Source of the DNA: DATATV01 sp035551355
GTDB taxonomy: Bacteria > Actinomycetota > Actinomycetes > Mycobacteriales > Pseudonocardiaceae
Length of the DNA stretch: 64,000 bases
Direction: 5' to 3'
Assembly (NCBI GenBank): GCA_035551355.1
Contig: DASZNF010000141.1
Span: 124,001 to 188,000 of the forward strand
The position numbers and the translations under genes were made by a program. The notes under the pieces are model-generated. The model was not told where the DNA came from, did not search any database, and worked only from the letters and a program-made list of their open reading frames with translations. Positions 51,611 to 60,781 of the stretch are shown piece by piece. Numbering within the stretch: position 1 is the stretch's first letter; each line of letters begins with the position of its first letter.

Positions 51611-52294
51611 TCAGGGCATCTGCTCCCGCTGCATGAGATGCAGGCAGCGCAGGTGCGCGCGGGTGGCCTCGCGGGCGCCCGCCCGGTTCTGCGTGCGCAG
51701 GTGGTAGAGGATCTCCCGGTGTTCCCGGTCGATGCGGTGGGACACGTGCTCGGGCACCTGCTTGCCGAGGAAACGTTCGTTGAGCACCCGGAAAATGGGC
51801 TCGGCGAAGATCTCCAGCAACGGATTGTGGGTCGCGGCCAGCACCCGGAAGTGGAAGTCGCGCGAGCTGGTGTACAGATCGACCACGTCCACCTCGGTCG
51901 GGTCGAACAGGGTGGCGTGAATGGCCGCCAGCTCCGTCTCCGTGCGGTGCACCGCGGCCAGTTCCGCGGCGGGCACCTCCAGCATCTCCCGGAACTGACT
52001 GAGCGCCTGCGGGCTGATCCGGTGGTTCTCGGCCATCAGGCCGACCCCCACCTGCACCGACTCGGCGATCTGGGCCGGGCTGGGCAGGGTGACGAACACC
52101 CCGCCGGTGCCACCCCGGCGAATCGTGACCAGCCCCTGGCTGGCCAGCACGCGCAATGCTTCGCGCGCGGTGTTGCGGCTCACCTGGTACGAGGTGGAAA
52201 TCTCCGCCTCGGTTGGCAGCCGGTCACCCTCTCGCAGCTTGCCCGCGAGGATCTGCTCCCGCACCATCGTGGCCAACCGGTCATAGGCGGTCAT
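51611..52294 (-). CDS. FadR-type GntR transcriptional regulator
   Basis: A 227-residue GntR-family regulator. The winged helix is at residues 5-70 (LATMVREQILAGKLREGDRL, SRNTAREALRVLASQGLV), followed by an all-helical FCD effector domain with the metal-binding residues in DLYTSSRDFHFRVL and HREILYHLRTQNR. ATG (52292-52294) overlaps the radical-SAM stop upstream, so it is the last gene of a coupled XRE, radical-SAM, GntR run. It may sense a metabolite of that pathway; ligand unknown. Confidence 0.9.
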   Translation of the reverse strand: MTAYDRLATMVREQILAGKLREGDRLPTEAEISTSYQVSRNTAREALRVLASQGLVTIRRGGTGGVFVTLPSPAQIAESVQVGVGLMAENHRISPQALSQFREMLEVPAAELAAVHRTETELAAIHATLFDPTEVDVVDLYTSSRDFHFRVLAATHNPLLEIFAEPIFRVLNERFLGKQVPEHVSHRIDREHREILYHLRTQNRAGAREATRAHLRCLHLMQREQMP

Positions 52295-53997
52295 CAGCGG
52301 GCCACTCCTTTCCAGCTCGTACCCAAGGGCGCGACGACGGGTTCGCCGCCGCGCATGATCTGTTCCCGCAACGGCCAGTGCGACCAGAACGCGCCGGTAT
52401 AGCCGAGTTCGGTCAGCCGCAACAGGAACGGATTGTCCGCGTAGTTGTTGTCGTCCTCGCAGCAGCCGGGCAGCGTGGGCAGCATGACCCGGTGGTGCTG
52501 TTCGGGCGGCACCAGTTCGCGCAACAGATTCAGCGAGTTCACCCAGCGGCCGTCGGGGGCGCTGCGGGTCTCCTCGGTTTCGGGCAGATCGGGGGAGAAG
52601 TAGTAGACCGGGCGGATGCGGCCCCGGTTGTCGAACAGGAACTGCCGCTCGTACTCCAGCTCGCCGGCGCACCGTTCGCGCGGGGTGAGCACGATCGGAT
52701 CGATCGCGGTGTTGGACTGCAACCCGGCCACGGCGGCGTGCCCCGCGCACCGTTGCGCCATCCGGATTCCCAAGGGGGAGTAGGGAAACAGCCGGATGCC
52801 CAGGGTGTAGCCGACCACCGCGGCCGGCCAGTCCAGGCTGCGGCGCACGCAGTCGCGCAGCGTTTCCTCGGTCTCCCCGGGCATGCCCAGCATCACTTCG
52901 GCCATCACCGGGATGTCGTGCGCGGCGGCCCGCGCGCACAGCGCGTCCATGTCGGCGCCGGTGTAGTACCGGTGCCCGCGCGGGGTGACCTTCCAGCCGT
53001 CCAGCAGGTCCTCGCGCACATGGTCGGGGGCCACGTTGATGCCCGCGCAGCCGGCCTGCGCCAGCAGCTCCACCAGTTCCTCGTCGAACGGCGCCGGTTG
53101 CGCGTAGATCCACAGTCGCAGCGCGCGCAGCGGGGAGTCCGCGCGCTGCCTGCGCCGGATCACCTCGCGCAGCACGGCCTTGCTGTGCGCGATCAGCAGA
53201 TTGAACTCGCTGTCGGTGGTGTGCAGGTCCAGAACCCCTTGCGCGGTCAGCGATTCCATCTCGTCGACCACCGCGCTCACGCCGCGGCGGAGGAACCGGC
53301 TGCCCTTGGCGTCCGGCTCGACGCAGTGCGTGCAGGCGAACGGACAGCCGTTCTTGGTCAGGATGTTGCCGAGGCCACCGTGCCGGTAGTAGGCGAGGTT
53401 GTCCACCTTGCCGGGGGTGGCTGACCGGCGCCGGTATACGGCGGCGCCGGTCAGCGCGGGCCGGGCGACCGCGAACGGCACCCGGCCCGTCGGATGCGGC
53501 GGCATCCGATGCACCCGTCCACCACCGGAATTGATGATCAGGTCGGGTATCGATCGAACAATTCCGTTGGTCCGCAGGGTTTCGGCCAGCCACACCAGCA
53601 CGTGCTCGCCGGGACCCTTGACGCCGTAGGGGATTGCGAAGTAGTCGACCAGCGCGTAGGGCATGGTGGAGAAGCCCACCCCGCCGGCCACGATCGGCGC
53701 GCTGGTCAGCGTCTTGATGTGCTCGATGATTTCCCTGTGCTGGTTCAGGAAAACCCGTTGTTCCTGCGGATAGATGGTGTCGGTGTTGCGGATGGTCACC
53801 CCGACCAGCAGCGGATCGTGCCGGGCGAAGTGCTCGCGCAGCGCGGCGGCCCAGTCCTCCCGGCGGAAGGTCAGGTCGACCACCTGCGGATCGAAACCGT
53901 TGTCCTCCAACGCGGTGCTCAGGATGTCCAGCGCGTAGGGGGTGATCGGCGGGTGCACCAGGTTCGGGTTGACCAGGCTCACCACCGGGCGGCTCAC
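52294..53997 (-). CDS. Radical SAM enzyme with B12-binding-like N-terminal domain
   Basis: A 567-residue radical S-adenosylmethionine protein. Residues 1-150 look like a cobalamin-binding-type Rossmann domain (VVSLVNPNLVHPPITPYALD, then GGVGFSTMPYALVDYF, GVKGPGEHVL), though the DxHxxG cobalamin motif is not evident. The iron-sulfur cluster motif is GCPFACTHC (C218, C222, C225), with downstream AEVMLGMPGETEET typical of the BchE/HpnP-like branch. GTG 53995-53997 has GGGGAG and overlaps the stop of the XRE gene (GTGA). Such enzymes methylate unactivated carbon or rearrange rings; the substrate here is unknown. Flanked by two regulators. Confidence 0.9.
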   Translation of the reverse strand: MSRPVVSLVNPNLVHPPITPYALDILSTALEDNGFDPQVVDLTFRREDWAAALREHFARHDPLLVGVTIRNTDTIYPQEQRVFLNQHREIIEHIKTLTSAPIVAGGVGFSTMPYALVDYFAIPYGVKGPGEHVLVWLAETLRTNGIVRSIPDLIINSGGGRVHRMPPHPTGRVPFAVARPALTGAAVYRRRSATPGKVDNLAYYRHGGLGNILTKNGCPFACTHCVEPDAKGSRFLRRGVSAVVDEMESLTAQGVLDLHTTDSEFNLLIAHSKAVLREVIRRRQRADSPLRALRLWIYAQPAPFDEELVELLAQAGCAGINVAPDHVREDLLDGWKVTPRGHRYYTGADMDALCARAAAHDIPVMAEVMLGMPGETEETLRDCVRRSLDWPAAVVGYTLGIRLFPYSPLGIRMAQRCAGHAAVAGLQSNTAIDPIVLTPRERCAGELEYERQFLFDNRGRIRPVYYFSPDLPETEETRSAPDGRWVNSLNLLRELVPPEQHHRVMLPTLPGCCEDDNNYADNPFLLRLTELGYTGAFWSHWPLREQIMRGGEPVVAPLGTSWKGVAR

Positions 53998-54314
53998 CGG
54001 GACTCCCCGGCGCCGGACCGTACCGGCCGGCCCGGCCGGCTGCACCGGGCCGCGGCACCCAGCAGTGTGCCGGGCAGGTTGAGTGCGACAGCCAGCCAGT
54101 GCCGCCAATACGGTCCGGGCACCCGGCGCCCGCGTTCCCAGCGGGCCACCGCCTCCCGGTTGACTCCATCGTTGCCGGACATCGTGGCCAGCGCGGCAGC
54201 CAGGGCGTACTGGCTCATGCCGCGGGCGTGCCGGGCCCGGCGCACCAACTGGCCGATCGGCTCGGTGCGGACTGTGCCGATGGCGCTGCCCGGGAAGGAT
54301 TGGATGGCGGACAT
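53994..54314 (-). CDS. XRE-type helix-turn-helix protein
   Basis: A 106-residue DNA-binding protein. The HTH is IGQLVRRARHARGMSQYALA followed by VNREAVARWERGRRVPGP, the standard XRE arrangement, with a short basic tail. ATG 54312-54314 lies 7 nt after TACCGT on the minus strand (54322-54327) and has no ribosome site, so the message should be leaderless. Its last bases overlap the radical-SAM start, indicating that it controls or is made with that enzyme. Confidence 0.85.
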   Translation of the reverse strand: MSAIQSFPGSAIGTVRTEPIGQLVRRARHARGMSQYALAAALATMSGNDGVNREAVARWERGRRVPGPYWRHWLAVALNLPGTLLGAAARCSRPGRPVRSGAGESR

Positions 54315-54398
54315 ACTTGCGACGGTAGAAAGCATCCGGCGCGGCCGGGGGCCGGGGCACGACAGCGGAGGTCCGGTTGGCGACACCGGTGACGGCGC

Positions 54399-55373
54399 TC
54401 ACCTCTGGTAGGTCTGCGACGGGGACTCGCCGTGCCTGCGGCGGTAGTCCGCGGCGAACCGGCCACGGTTGAGAAAGCCTTCGCTGGTGGCGATTTCGCC
54501 GATCGTGGTGACGTCCGGATCGGCCAGGCGCAGCCGTTGGTTCACCCGGTCCAGCCGCACGCCCCGGTAGTAGGTCATCGGGCTGACCCCGGTGTGTTCC
54601 CGGAATTCCCGTTCCAGAGTGCGGGTGGACACGCCGATGGTGCGGGCCAGATCCGGCAGGGTCTGGCGTTTGTTGGCGTGGTTGTGCATCAGGTCCACGG
54701 CGGTGCGCACCACCCGGGACGGCGCGGTCGCCGGTTCGGCGTCGAGTTCGTTGCGGTAGTTGTGCCGGGCGCTGCGTAACAGCCGGGTCATCAGCAGTTG
54801 TTCCTGGATGTGGGCGAGGTACCCGTCGCCGTAGGCGCTGGGATTGCGTTCCAGCCGCCGGGTCACCACGGCCAGATCTTCTTCGAACTCCCGGCCCTCG
54901 CCTGCGCTGACATCCAGTTCCAGCACGAAGTTCAGGTCGCCGTGGTGCAGGGGGTGCCCGAGCATGTCGGCCAGTTGCGCCTCCAGCGCGGTGCGCTCGA
55001 ACCGGACCACCCGGGTGGCGCAGTCGGCGGTCCACCGCATCGACAGCCAGTCATCGGGATTGGGCACGGAACCGGAACCGGGGTGGGCGTAGGTTTCCTG
55101 TTTTCCGGATCGAATAACGCTGCTTCCGGACAATGGCACCTGGGCGACAAAAAATGAATCGAGAAATCCGGGAACGATCGCGACGTCGTCGCCGTATGCG
55201 ATGTCGTTGATCGAGACATCGTGCATCCGGTACGACCACATCCAGGTGTCCAGTCTCCCATTCCGGTGCAGCAGATTGAGGTCGTGCGGGCACAGCGAAC
55301 GCTCCACCAACTCGCGCGCCTCGTCCAGATCGGTCATATGCAGCTGGTCTTCATGCCGAAAAGGCGAAACCAT
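54399..55373 (-). CDS. AraC-family transcriptional regulator
   Basis: A 324-residue regulator. An AraC_binding_2-type N-terminal beta domain covers about 30-190, and the C-terminal double HTH about 225-324 (LPDLARTIGVSTRTLEREFR, SPMTYYRGVRLDRVNQRL, SEGFLNRGRFAADYRRRHGE). ATG 55371-55373 has GAGGAT in front. It is upstream of the XRE, radical-SAM and GntR run by 84 bases and downstream of the tryptophanase-like gene; either could be its target. Confidence 0.92.
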   Translation of the reverse strand: MVSPFRHEDQLHMTDLDEARELVERSLCPHDLNLLHRNGRLDTWMWSYRMHDVSINDIAYGDDVAIVPGFLDSFFVAQVPLSGSSVIRSGKQETYAHPGSGSVPNPDDWLSMRWTADCATRVVRFERTALEAQLADMLGHPLHHGDLNFVLELDVSAGEGREFEEDLAVVTRRLERNPSAYGDGYLAHIQEQLLMTRLLRSARHNYRNELDAEPATAPSRVVRTAVDLMHNHANKRQTLPDLARTIGVSTRTLEREFREHTGVSPMTYYRGVRLDRVNQRLRLADPDVTTIGEIATSEGFLNRGRFAADYRRRHGESPSQTYQR

Positions 55374-55703
55374 GTGAAAATCCTCAACTCGGAGAACAGG
55401 CGCCGCCGGGTCGCCTGCGAGGGTCGGGGTCCTCGCATTCTTCCGATATCAGGGTTAAGCAGCGACGCCCGTCGTTACACCGCCGAACGGGTGAAATTTC
55501 GCAACCTGCGGATGGCAAATTGCATTCCGATTAATCGGGATTCGCGGCATCCGTACGACGGCCAATTGGGTCAGGTACCCCCGCTTCAGCATCCTCACAC
55601 GTCGGATGCACCACAAGCTCTCCCACGCTTCGGTCGGGTGCACGACGCGACGCACGCCCGGCCGGAGCCGGGCGTGCGGGAAAAAATGGGAAAACGCGCC
55701 GGA
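55374..55703. other. 330 bp intergenic region, lower GC
   Basis: Between the AraC start and the lyase stop there is no gene I can support. The part 55440-55600 is clearly less GC-rich and likely holds the AraC promoter. A terminator hairpin lies at 55651-55678. A 66-codon open stretch on the minus strand (55455-55655) has no family resemblance or ribosome site and was not called. Confidence 0.5.
55651..55678 (-). terminator. Hairpin terminator after the tryptophanase-like gene
   Basis: CGCACGCCCGGC (55651-55662) pairs perfectly with 55667-55678 across a 4-base CGGA loop, 25 bases beyond the lyase stop on the minus strand. Confidence 0.75.
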
Positions 55704-57068
55704 TCAGTCCAGTGGCGCCAGCACCGCGGTGAAGTGCCGCAACCGTTGCGCCTGCCGCACTATCCGGTAACCGCGCAGGTCAGCCGCTTTCACCACGACC
55801 TCGGCCGCCGCCTCGGCCACGTACTCCAGATGATTGCGGGTGTAGACCCGGCGGGGCAGCGCGAAGCGCACCGATTCCCGCGGCGCGGGCACATCCGGGC
55901 CGTCCGGACGGGCTCGGCCGAACACCAGCGTGCCCAGATCCGACACTCGCACCGCGCCCGCCAGGTAGAGCGCGTTGGCCAGCGCGGTCGCGGGCAGCCG
56001 CTCCGGAAGCAGCCACGGCAACAACTTGCCCGCGTCCACGTACACCGCGTGGCAGCCGGTCGGCCGCAGCACCGGCAGCCCGGCGTCGGCCAGCCGGTCG
56101 CCGAACCAGGCGGCGCAGGCGGCCCGGTAGGCCAGATAGTCCGGCTCGGTCACCTCGGTCAATCCCTGGGCCAGCGCGTCCAGATCCCGCCCGGCCAGCC
56201 CGCCATAAGTGGGAAATCCCTCCACCGCGATCAATTCTTCCCGGCAGGCCCGCGCCAATTCCGGATCGCGCAGCGCGATGAGCCCGCCGATATTGCCGAT
56301 ACCGTCTTTTTTCAGGCTGGCCCAGCAACCGTCGGCCAGTTCGAACATGGCCCGTGCCGCCTGCCGCGGGGAGAGCTGCGCGCAGGCCGGCTCGCGCACC
56401 GTCATCAGATAGGCGTTCTCGGCGAACCGGGACGCGTCCAGCAACAGCAGCGCGCCGTGCCGGTCGCACAGCTCGCGCACCGCGGCGATGGTGGCCAGCG
56501 AGACCGGCTGGCCGCCGTGCGCGTTGTTGGTCACGGTCAGCACCACGCACCGGACCCGATTCCCGTCCGGCCCGGCCAGCAGTCGCGCCAGCGCGGGCAC
56601 GTCGATGTCGCCGCCGAACGGGTCCGGCCCGTCCTCGGCCGGCACCGGAAGATCGACCGGGTGCGCACCGGCCGCCAGCACGCTGGCCGTGGTGGTGTCG
56701 AAATGCGTGTTGCTGACCGAGATCCGGCCCGGGGACAACACCGCGCCGAGCAGAATCCGTTCCGCCGCCCGGCCCTGGTGGGCCGGAATCACCTCGGCGA
56801 ACCCGGTCAGCTCGCGCACCGCCTCGGCGAACCGCTCGTAGGAGCGGGCGCCGGCATAGGACTCGTCGGCCGAGATCAACGCCGCCCACTGCGCAGCGGA
56901 CATCGCGGCGGTGCCGGAGTCGGTGAGCAGATCGACGGTGATCATCCGGGCGGGCACCCGGAACAGGTTGTGCCCGGCGGCGGCGAGCGCGGCAGCGCGG
57001 GCGGCCGGATCCGGAAAGGGAATCGGCTCGACGGTCTTGATCCGGAACGGCTCCATGAACGGCGGCAC
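55704..57068 (-). CDS. Tryptophanase/tyrosine phenol-lyase family enzyme
   Basis: A 454-residue PLP beta-eliminating lyase, splitting tryptophan, tyrosine or a related amino acid to the aromatic compound, pyruvate and ammonia. Family blocks are present in order: FRIKTVEPI at the N-terminus, LTDSGTAAMS, PAHQGRAAE, TVTNNAHGGQPVS, DASRFAENAY and SLKKDGIGNIGG with the PLP lysine (K254 by family alignment). GTG 57068 has AAAGGGG at good distance; ATG 57056 is an alternative. Tryptophanases are uncommon in actinomycetes, so its specificity deserves testing. A 78-residue protein gene precedes it on the same strand. Confidence 0.88.
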   Translation of the reverse strand: MPPFMEPFRIKTVEPIPFPDPAARAAALAAAGHNLFRVPARMITVDLLTDSGTAAMSAAQWAALISADESYAGARSYERFAEAVRELTGFAEVIPAHQGRAAERILLGAVLSPGRISVSNTHFDTTTASVLAAGAHPVDLPVPAEDGPDPFGGDIDVPALARLLAGPDGNRVRCVVLTVTNNAHGGQPVSLATIAAVRELCDRHGALLLLDASRFAENAYLMTVREPACAQLSPRQAARAMFELADGCWASLKKDGIGNIGGLIALRDPELARACREELIAVEGFPTYGGLAGRDLDALAQGLTEVTEPDYLAYRAACAAWFGDRLADAGLPVLRPTGCHAVYVDAGKLLPWLLPERLPATALANALYLAGAVRVSDLGTLVFGRARPDGPDVPAPRESVRFALPRRVYTRNHLEYVAEAAAEVVVKAADLRGYRIVRQAQRLRHFTAVLAPLD

Positions 57069-57168
57069 GGCCCGACCCCTTTGCTCCAGCGGCCTGCGGA
57101 GCTTTCAGTGTCGGGCCGGGCGCCCCGCTCGCGGCAGGGGCCAGTTCGCCGGAACGGACCTGCGGCGG

Positions 57169-57405
57169 TCAGTTCGACGGGCGGGCGCGGACCGCGTGGA
57201 AGGTGATGGTGTCCTCGGGTCCGTCCGCCGGGCGCAGCGCGGTGCGGTGGCCGCGCTTGAGAGCCATGATCTCGGCCTGGAAATCCGCGGTCGGCACGGT
57301 GAGCACCCCTCCGGCAAGTCTGAACAAGGTGTTCACCAAAGCGGCCACTATTTCACCTTCGGTGACCGAAACGTCGACGTGCTCCGGTGCTTCTTTGCTG
57401 GTCAC
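57169..57405 (-). CDS. Small hypothetical protein upstream of the lyase
   Basis: A 78-residue protein with no recognised family. It is acidic at the start (VSVTEGEIVAALVNTLFRLA forms an amphipathic helix) and basic further on. GTG 57403-57405 has GAGGAT six bases upstream, which supports real translation. It lies 100 bases ahead of the tryptophanase-like gene in the same direction, behind an inverted repeat at 57466-57482. Confidence 0.6.
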   Translation of the reverse strand: MTSKEAPEHVDVSVTEGEIVAALVNTLFRLAGGVLTVPTADFQAEIMALKRGHRTALRPADGPEDTITFHAVRARPSN

Positions 57406-57445
57406 GACCGATCCTCGCCGATAATCGGTTGGCAGGTCGTCATTG

Positions 57446-57531
57446 TCCCTCCCCGTACCCGGGTCGTCACATTGTGTGTGACTTTACGGGCGCTTTCCCG
57501 CACCGGTCAACGACACCGGGTACGAGAGGGG
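57446..57531. promoter_or_regulatory. Nested inverted repeats upstream of the lyase operon
   Basis: GTCACA-ttgtg-TGTGAC (57466-57482) is a perfect interrupted palindrome about 60 bases before the small gene's start. Around it, CGTACCCGG (about 57455-57463) is inverted at about 57516-57524, with flanking matches. The inner repeat is a good operator candidate for a regulator of the lyase operon. Confidence 0.5.
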
Positions 57532-57543
57532 AAATCCTTCACC

Positions 57544-58644
<1,101 letters not shown>

Positions 58645-58758
58645 CAGGGTTCCCTCTCGTCAACGCTGGAAAGCGGGTTGCCCGGATGTCTATCCGGCCC
58701 GGGTGGTCTTCGGCCATACTTAGTTAGTTCATTGACCTGACGAAGTGGAGGCGGGGCG
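58645..58758. promoter_or_regulatory. Divergent ROK/MsiK promoter region
   Basis: A 114 bp spacer between the ABC ATPase and the ROK regulator. TAGTTAGTT (58721-58729) is a short AT-rich direct repeat overlapping a TACTTA box, standing out in otherwise GC-rich DNA. This is a likely operator/promoter overlap for the ROK protein. Confidence 0.45.
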
Positions 58759-59994
58759 GTGCGGGAGGCGGAGCGCGGCGCGGGCGCGGCCGGCATGCGC
58801 AGGCACAACCTGGCCCTGGTCCTGCGGCTGATCACCGAGTCCGGACCGGTGTCCCGGGTGGAGCTGGCCGGCCGAACCGGGCTGACCAAGGCCACCGTGT
58901 CCAGCCTGGTCAGCGAGCTGCTGGAGGCCATGCTGGTGCACGACATCGGCCCGGCCGGCGGCACCACCGCGGGCGGGCGGCCGGCCACCCTGCTCGAACC
59001 CGCCCCGCTGGGCCCGCTGGCCGTTGGCCTGCAGTTCGACCTCGACCACGTGGCCGGCTGCCTGGTCGACCTGGGCGGCCGGGTGCGGGCGCGGGAACTG
59101 CGCCGGGTGCACGCGGCCGGGCTGGGCCCGCGCGAGCTGGTGGGCGCGCTGCGGCCGCTGCTGGGCCGGCTGCTGACCGCCGCGGTGGACGCGGGCCGGC
59201 TGGTCGCCGGGGTGGGGGTGGCCGCGCCCGCGGTCATGGCCGCCACCGAGGACGCCGACGACCCGCTGCTGGCCTGGGCCCCGCAGTTCGGCTGGCGGGA
59301 CGCGGACCTGCACGCCGCGCTGTCCGGCGCGCTGACCGCACTCGGCGCGCCCGGCATGGCGGTGCGCATCGGCAACGACGCGGCCTGCGCCGCCCGGGCC
59401 GAGTTCCGCGCCGGCCATCCCGATGCCGGACTGGCCCTTTACCTGGGCGGGGAGAGCGAGATCGGCGCGTGCGTGGTAGCCGACGGGGTGCCGCGGCCCG
59501 GCGTGCGGCTGGGCGGCAGCGCGTTCGGGCACGTGCCGCTGCGGCCCCGGGGCGCGCGGTGTCCGTGCGGGGCGCGGGGCTGCCTGGACAGCTACGCCGG
59601 CCGGGCCGCGCTGCTGACCGCGGCGGGCCGGCCCGACCAGGGGCTGACCCGGATGACCGGCGGCGCCCGGCTGAGCACCGCGTTGACGTCGACCGAGGCC
59701 GGGCAACGCGCGGTGGCCGCGGCCGCGGACGCGCTGGGCGAGGCGCTGGGCCCACTGCTGGCGGTGCTCGACCCCGACCTGGTGGTGCTCGGCGGACGGC
59801 TGGGCGGACTGGGAGACGCGGTGCTGGAACCGTTGCGGCGCAGGCTGTCCGGCTTCGTGCCCGGCCTGGCCGAGCCCATCCCGCTGCGCGCCGCGACCCT
59901 CGGCCCGGACGCGGCCATGCGCGGTGCCGCCCTGGCCATCGTCGGGCAGATCGTGGCCGAGCCGCTGGCGTGGATCACCGAGATGTTCGGCTAG
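58759..59994 (+). CDS. ROK-family transcriptional regulator
   Basis: A 411-residue NagC/XylR-type repressor. The N-terminal winged HTH (HNLALVLRLITESGPVSRVE, TKATVSSLVSELLE) is followed by a ROK sugar-kinase fold with the zinc motif CPCGARGCLDSY and the ATP-like GGEDxxxA features weakened, as in non-catalytic regulators. GTG 58759 has GGAG 8 bases upstream. It probably governs the divergent ABC ATPase gene through the AT-rich repeat between them, in response to a sugar. Confidence 0.92.
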   Translation: MREAERGAGAAGMRRHNLALVLRLITESGPVSRVELAGRTGLTKATVSSLVSELLEAMLVHDIGPAGGTTAGGRPATLLEPAPLGPLAVGLQFDLDHVAGCLVDLGGRVRARELRRVHAAGLGPRELVGALRPLLGRLLTAAVDAGRLVAGVGVAAPAVMAATEDADDPLLAWAPQFGWRDADLHAALSGALTALGAPGMAVRIGNDAACAARAEFRAGHPDAGLALYLGGESEIGACVVADGVPRPGVRLGGSAFGHVPLRPRGARCPCGARGCLDSYAGRAALLTAAGRPDQGLTRMTGGARLSTALTSTEAGQRAVAAAADALGEALGPLLAVLDPDLVVLGGRLGGLGDAVLEPLRRRLSGFVPGLAEPIPLRAATLGPDAAMRGAALAIVGQIVAEPLAWITEMFG

Positions 59995-60034
59995 TGCTTC
60001 AGGTGTCCCTCCGAGCGAGCGGCCCCGCGCAGCC

Positions 60035-60065
60035 GGTACGCGGATAGCAGCCGGGTACGCGGATA
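60035..60065 (+). repeat. Short direct repeat
   Basis: GGTACGCGGATA occurs at 60035-60046 and again at 60054-60065 (period 19 bases), in the 91-base gap between the convergent ROK and endonuclease V genes. Purpose unknown. Confidence 0.6.
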
Positions 60066-60085
60066 TATGAAACACGGCCTGGTCT

Positions 60086-60781
60086 TCAGGTCAGCTGCTT
60101 CAACGCTTCCCGGGACAGATGATCGGCCGCCCGGGTCGTCTCCGGCAACCGGTACCGGGGGGTCAGCGCGAGCACCAGTTCGGTCGCGGTGTCCAGGTCA
60201 ACCGCGTGTCCGATGGAGACGAACACCGGTTTGACCCCGTCCCGGGTGCGCAGCACCCGCCCGATCACCTCGTCGCCGTCCCGCAGCTCGGTGTACGCGC
60301 CGCGCTCGGCCGCCGGTTCGGTGTACTCGCCGACGAATGCGGTCTTGGCCACGCCGATGCTGGGCACACCGGTGAGCACGCCGACATGACTGGCCAGCCC
60401 GAACCGGCGCGGATGGGCCAGGCCGTACCCGTCGCACACCAGCACATCCGGCGCGGTTTCCAGCAACGCCAGCGCATTCAGCAGGGTCGGCAGCTCGCGG
60501 AACGCGAAAAGCCCTGGTACGTAAGGAAATATCGCGGTGCCCGCCACGGTGTGCCGCTCCACCGGGGCCAGCGTGTCCGCGGCCAGCGTCACCACGGCCG
60601 CGACCAGCCAGTCAGAATCCTTGGCGTAGCTGACATCCAGCCCGGCCACCGTACGCACCTCGGACATCCGCAGCCCCGCGCGGCGCACCAGCGGACGCAA
60701 CCGGTCCTGCTCGGCCAGCGCCTGCTCCTGGGTGACCGGCCACTCGCCGGGAACCTCGAACCGCAGCCCGCTACCGGTCAT
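60086..60781 (-). CDS. nfi: Endonuclease V (deoxyinosine-specific)
   Basis: A 231-residue DNA repair nuclease that nicks next to deoxyinosine, the product of adenine deamination. The catalytic acids are visible: D49 in AGLDVSY, E96 in YVPGLFAFRELP and D117 in CDGYGLAHPRRFG, with K146 in GVAKTAF and H192/D197 in GHAVDLDTA. Length fits the family. The start ATG (60779-60781) overlaps the stop of the deaminase-toxin gene (ATGA), and no separate ribosome site is visible, so it is translated by coupling with that gene. Being paired with a deaminase hints at a self-repair or protective role (inference). Confidence 0.95.
   Translation of the reverse strand: MTGSGLRFEVPGEWPVTQEQALAEQDRLRPLVRRAGLRMSEVRTVAGLDVSYAKDSDWLVAAVVTLAADTLAPVERHTVAGTAIFPYVPGLFAFRELPTLLNALALLETAPDVLVCDGYGLAHPRRFGLASHVGVLTGVPSIGVAKTAFVGEYTEPAAERGAYTELRDGDEVIGRVLRTRDGVKPVFVSIGHAVDLDTATELVLALTPRYRLPETTRAADHLSREALKQLT

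Noticed and set aside
55455..55655. Possible 66-residue minus-strand gene in the AraC upstream region
   Set aside because: No ribosome site, no leaderless box and no similarity pattern; better read as promoter DNA.
51611..57405. A RiPP cluster around the radical SAM enzyme
   Set aside because: The small 78-residue protein has no leader/core look, no RRE or peptidase gene is present, and it sits with the lyase rather than with the radical SAM gene.
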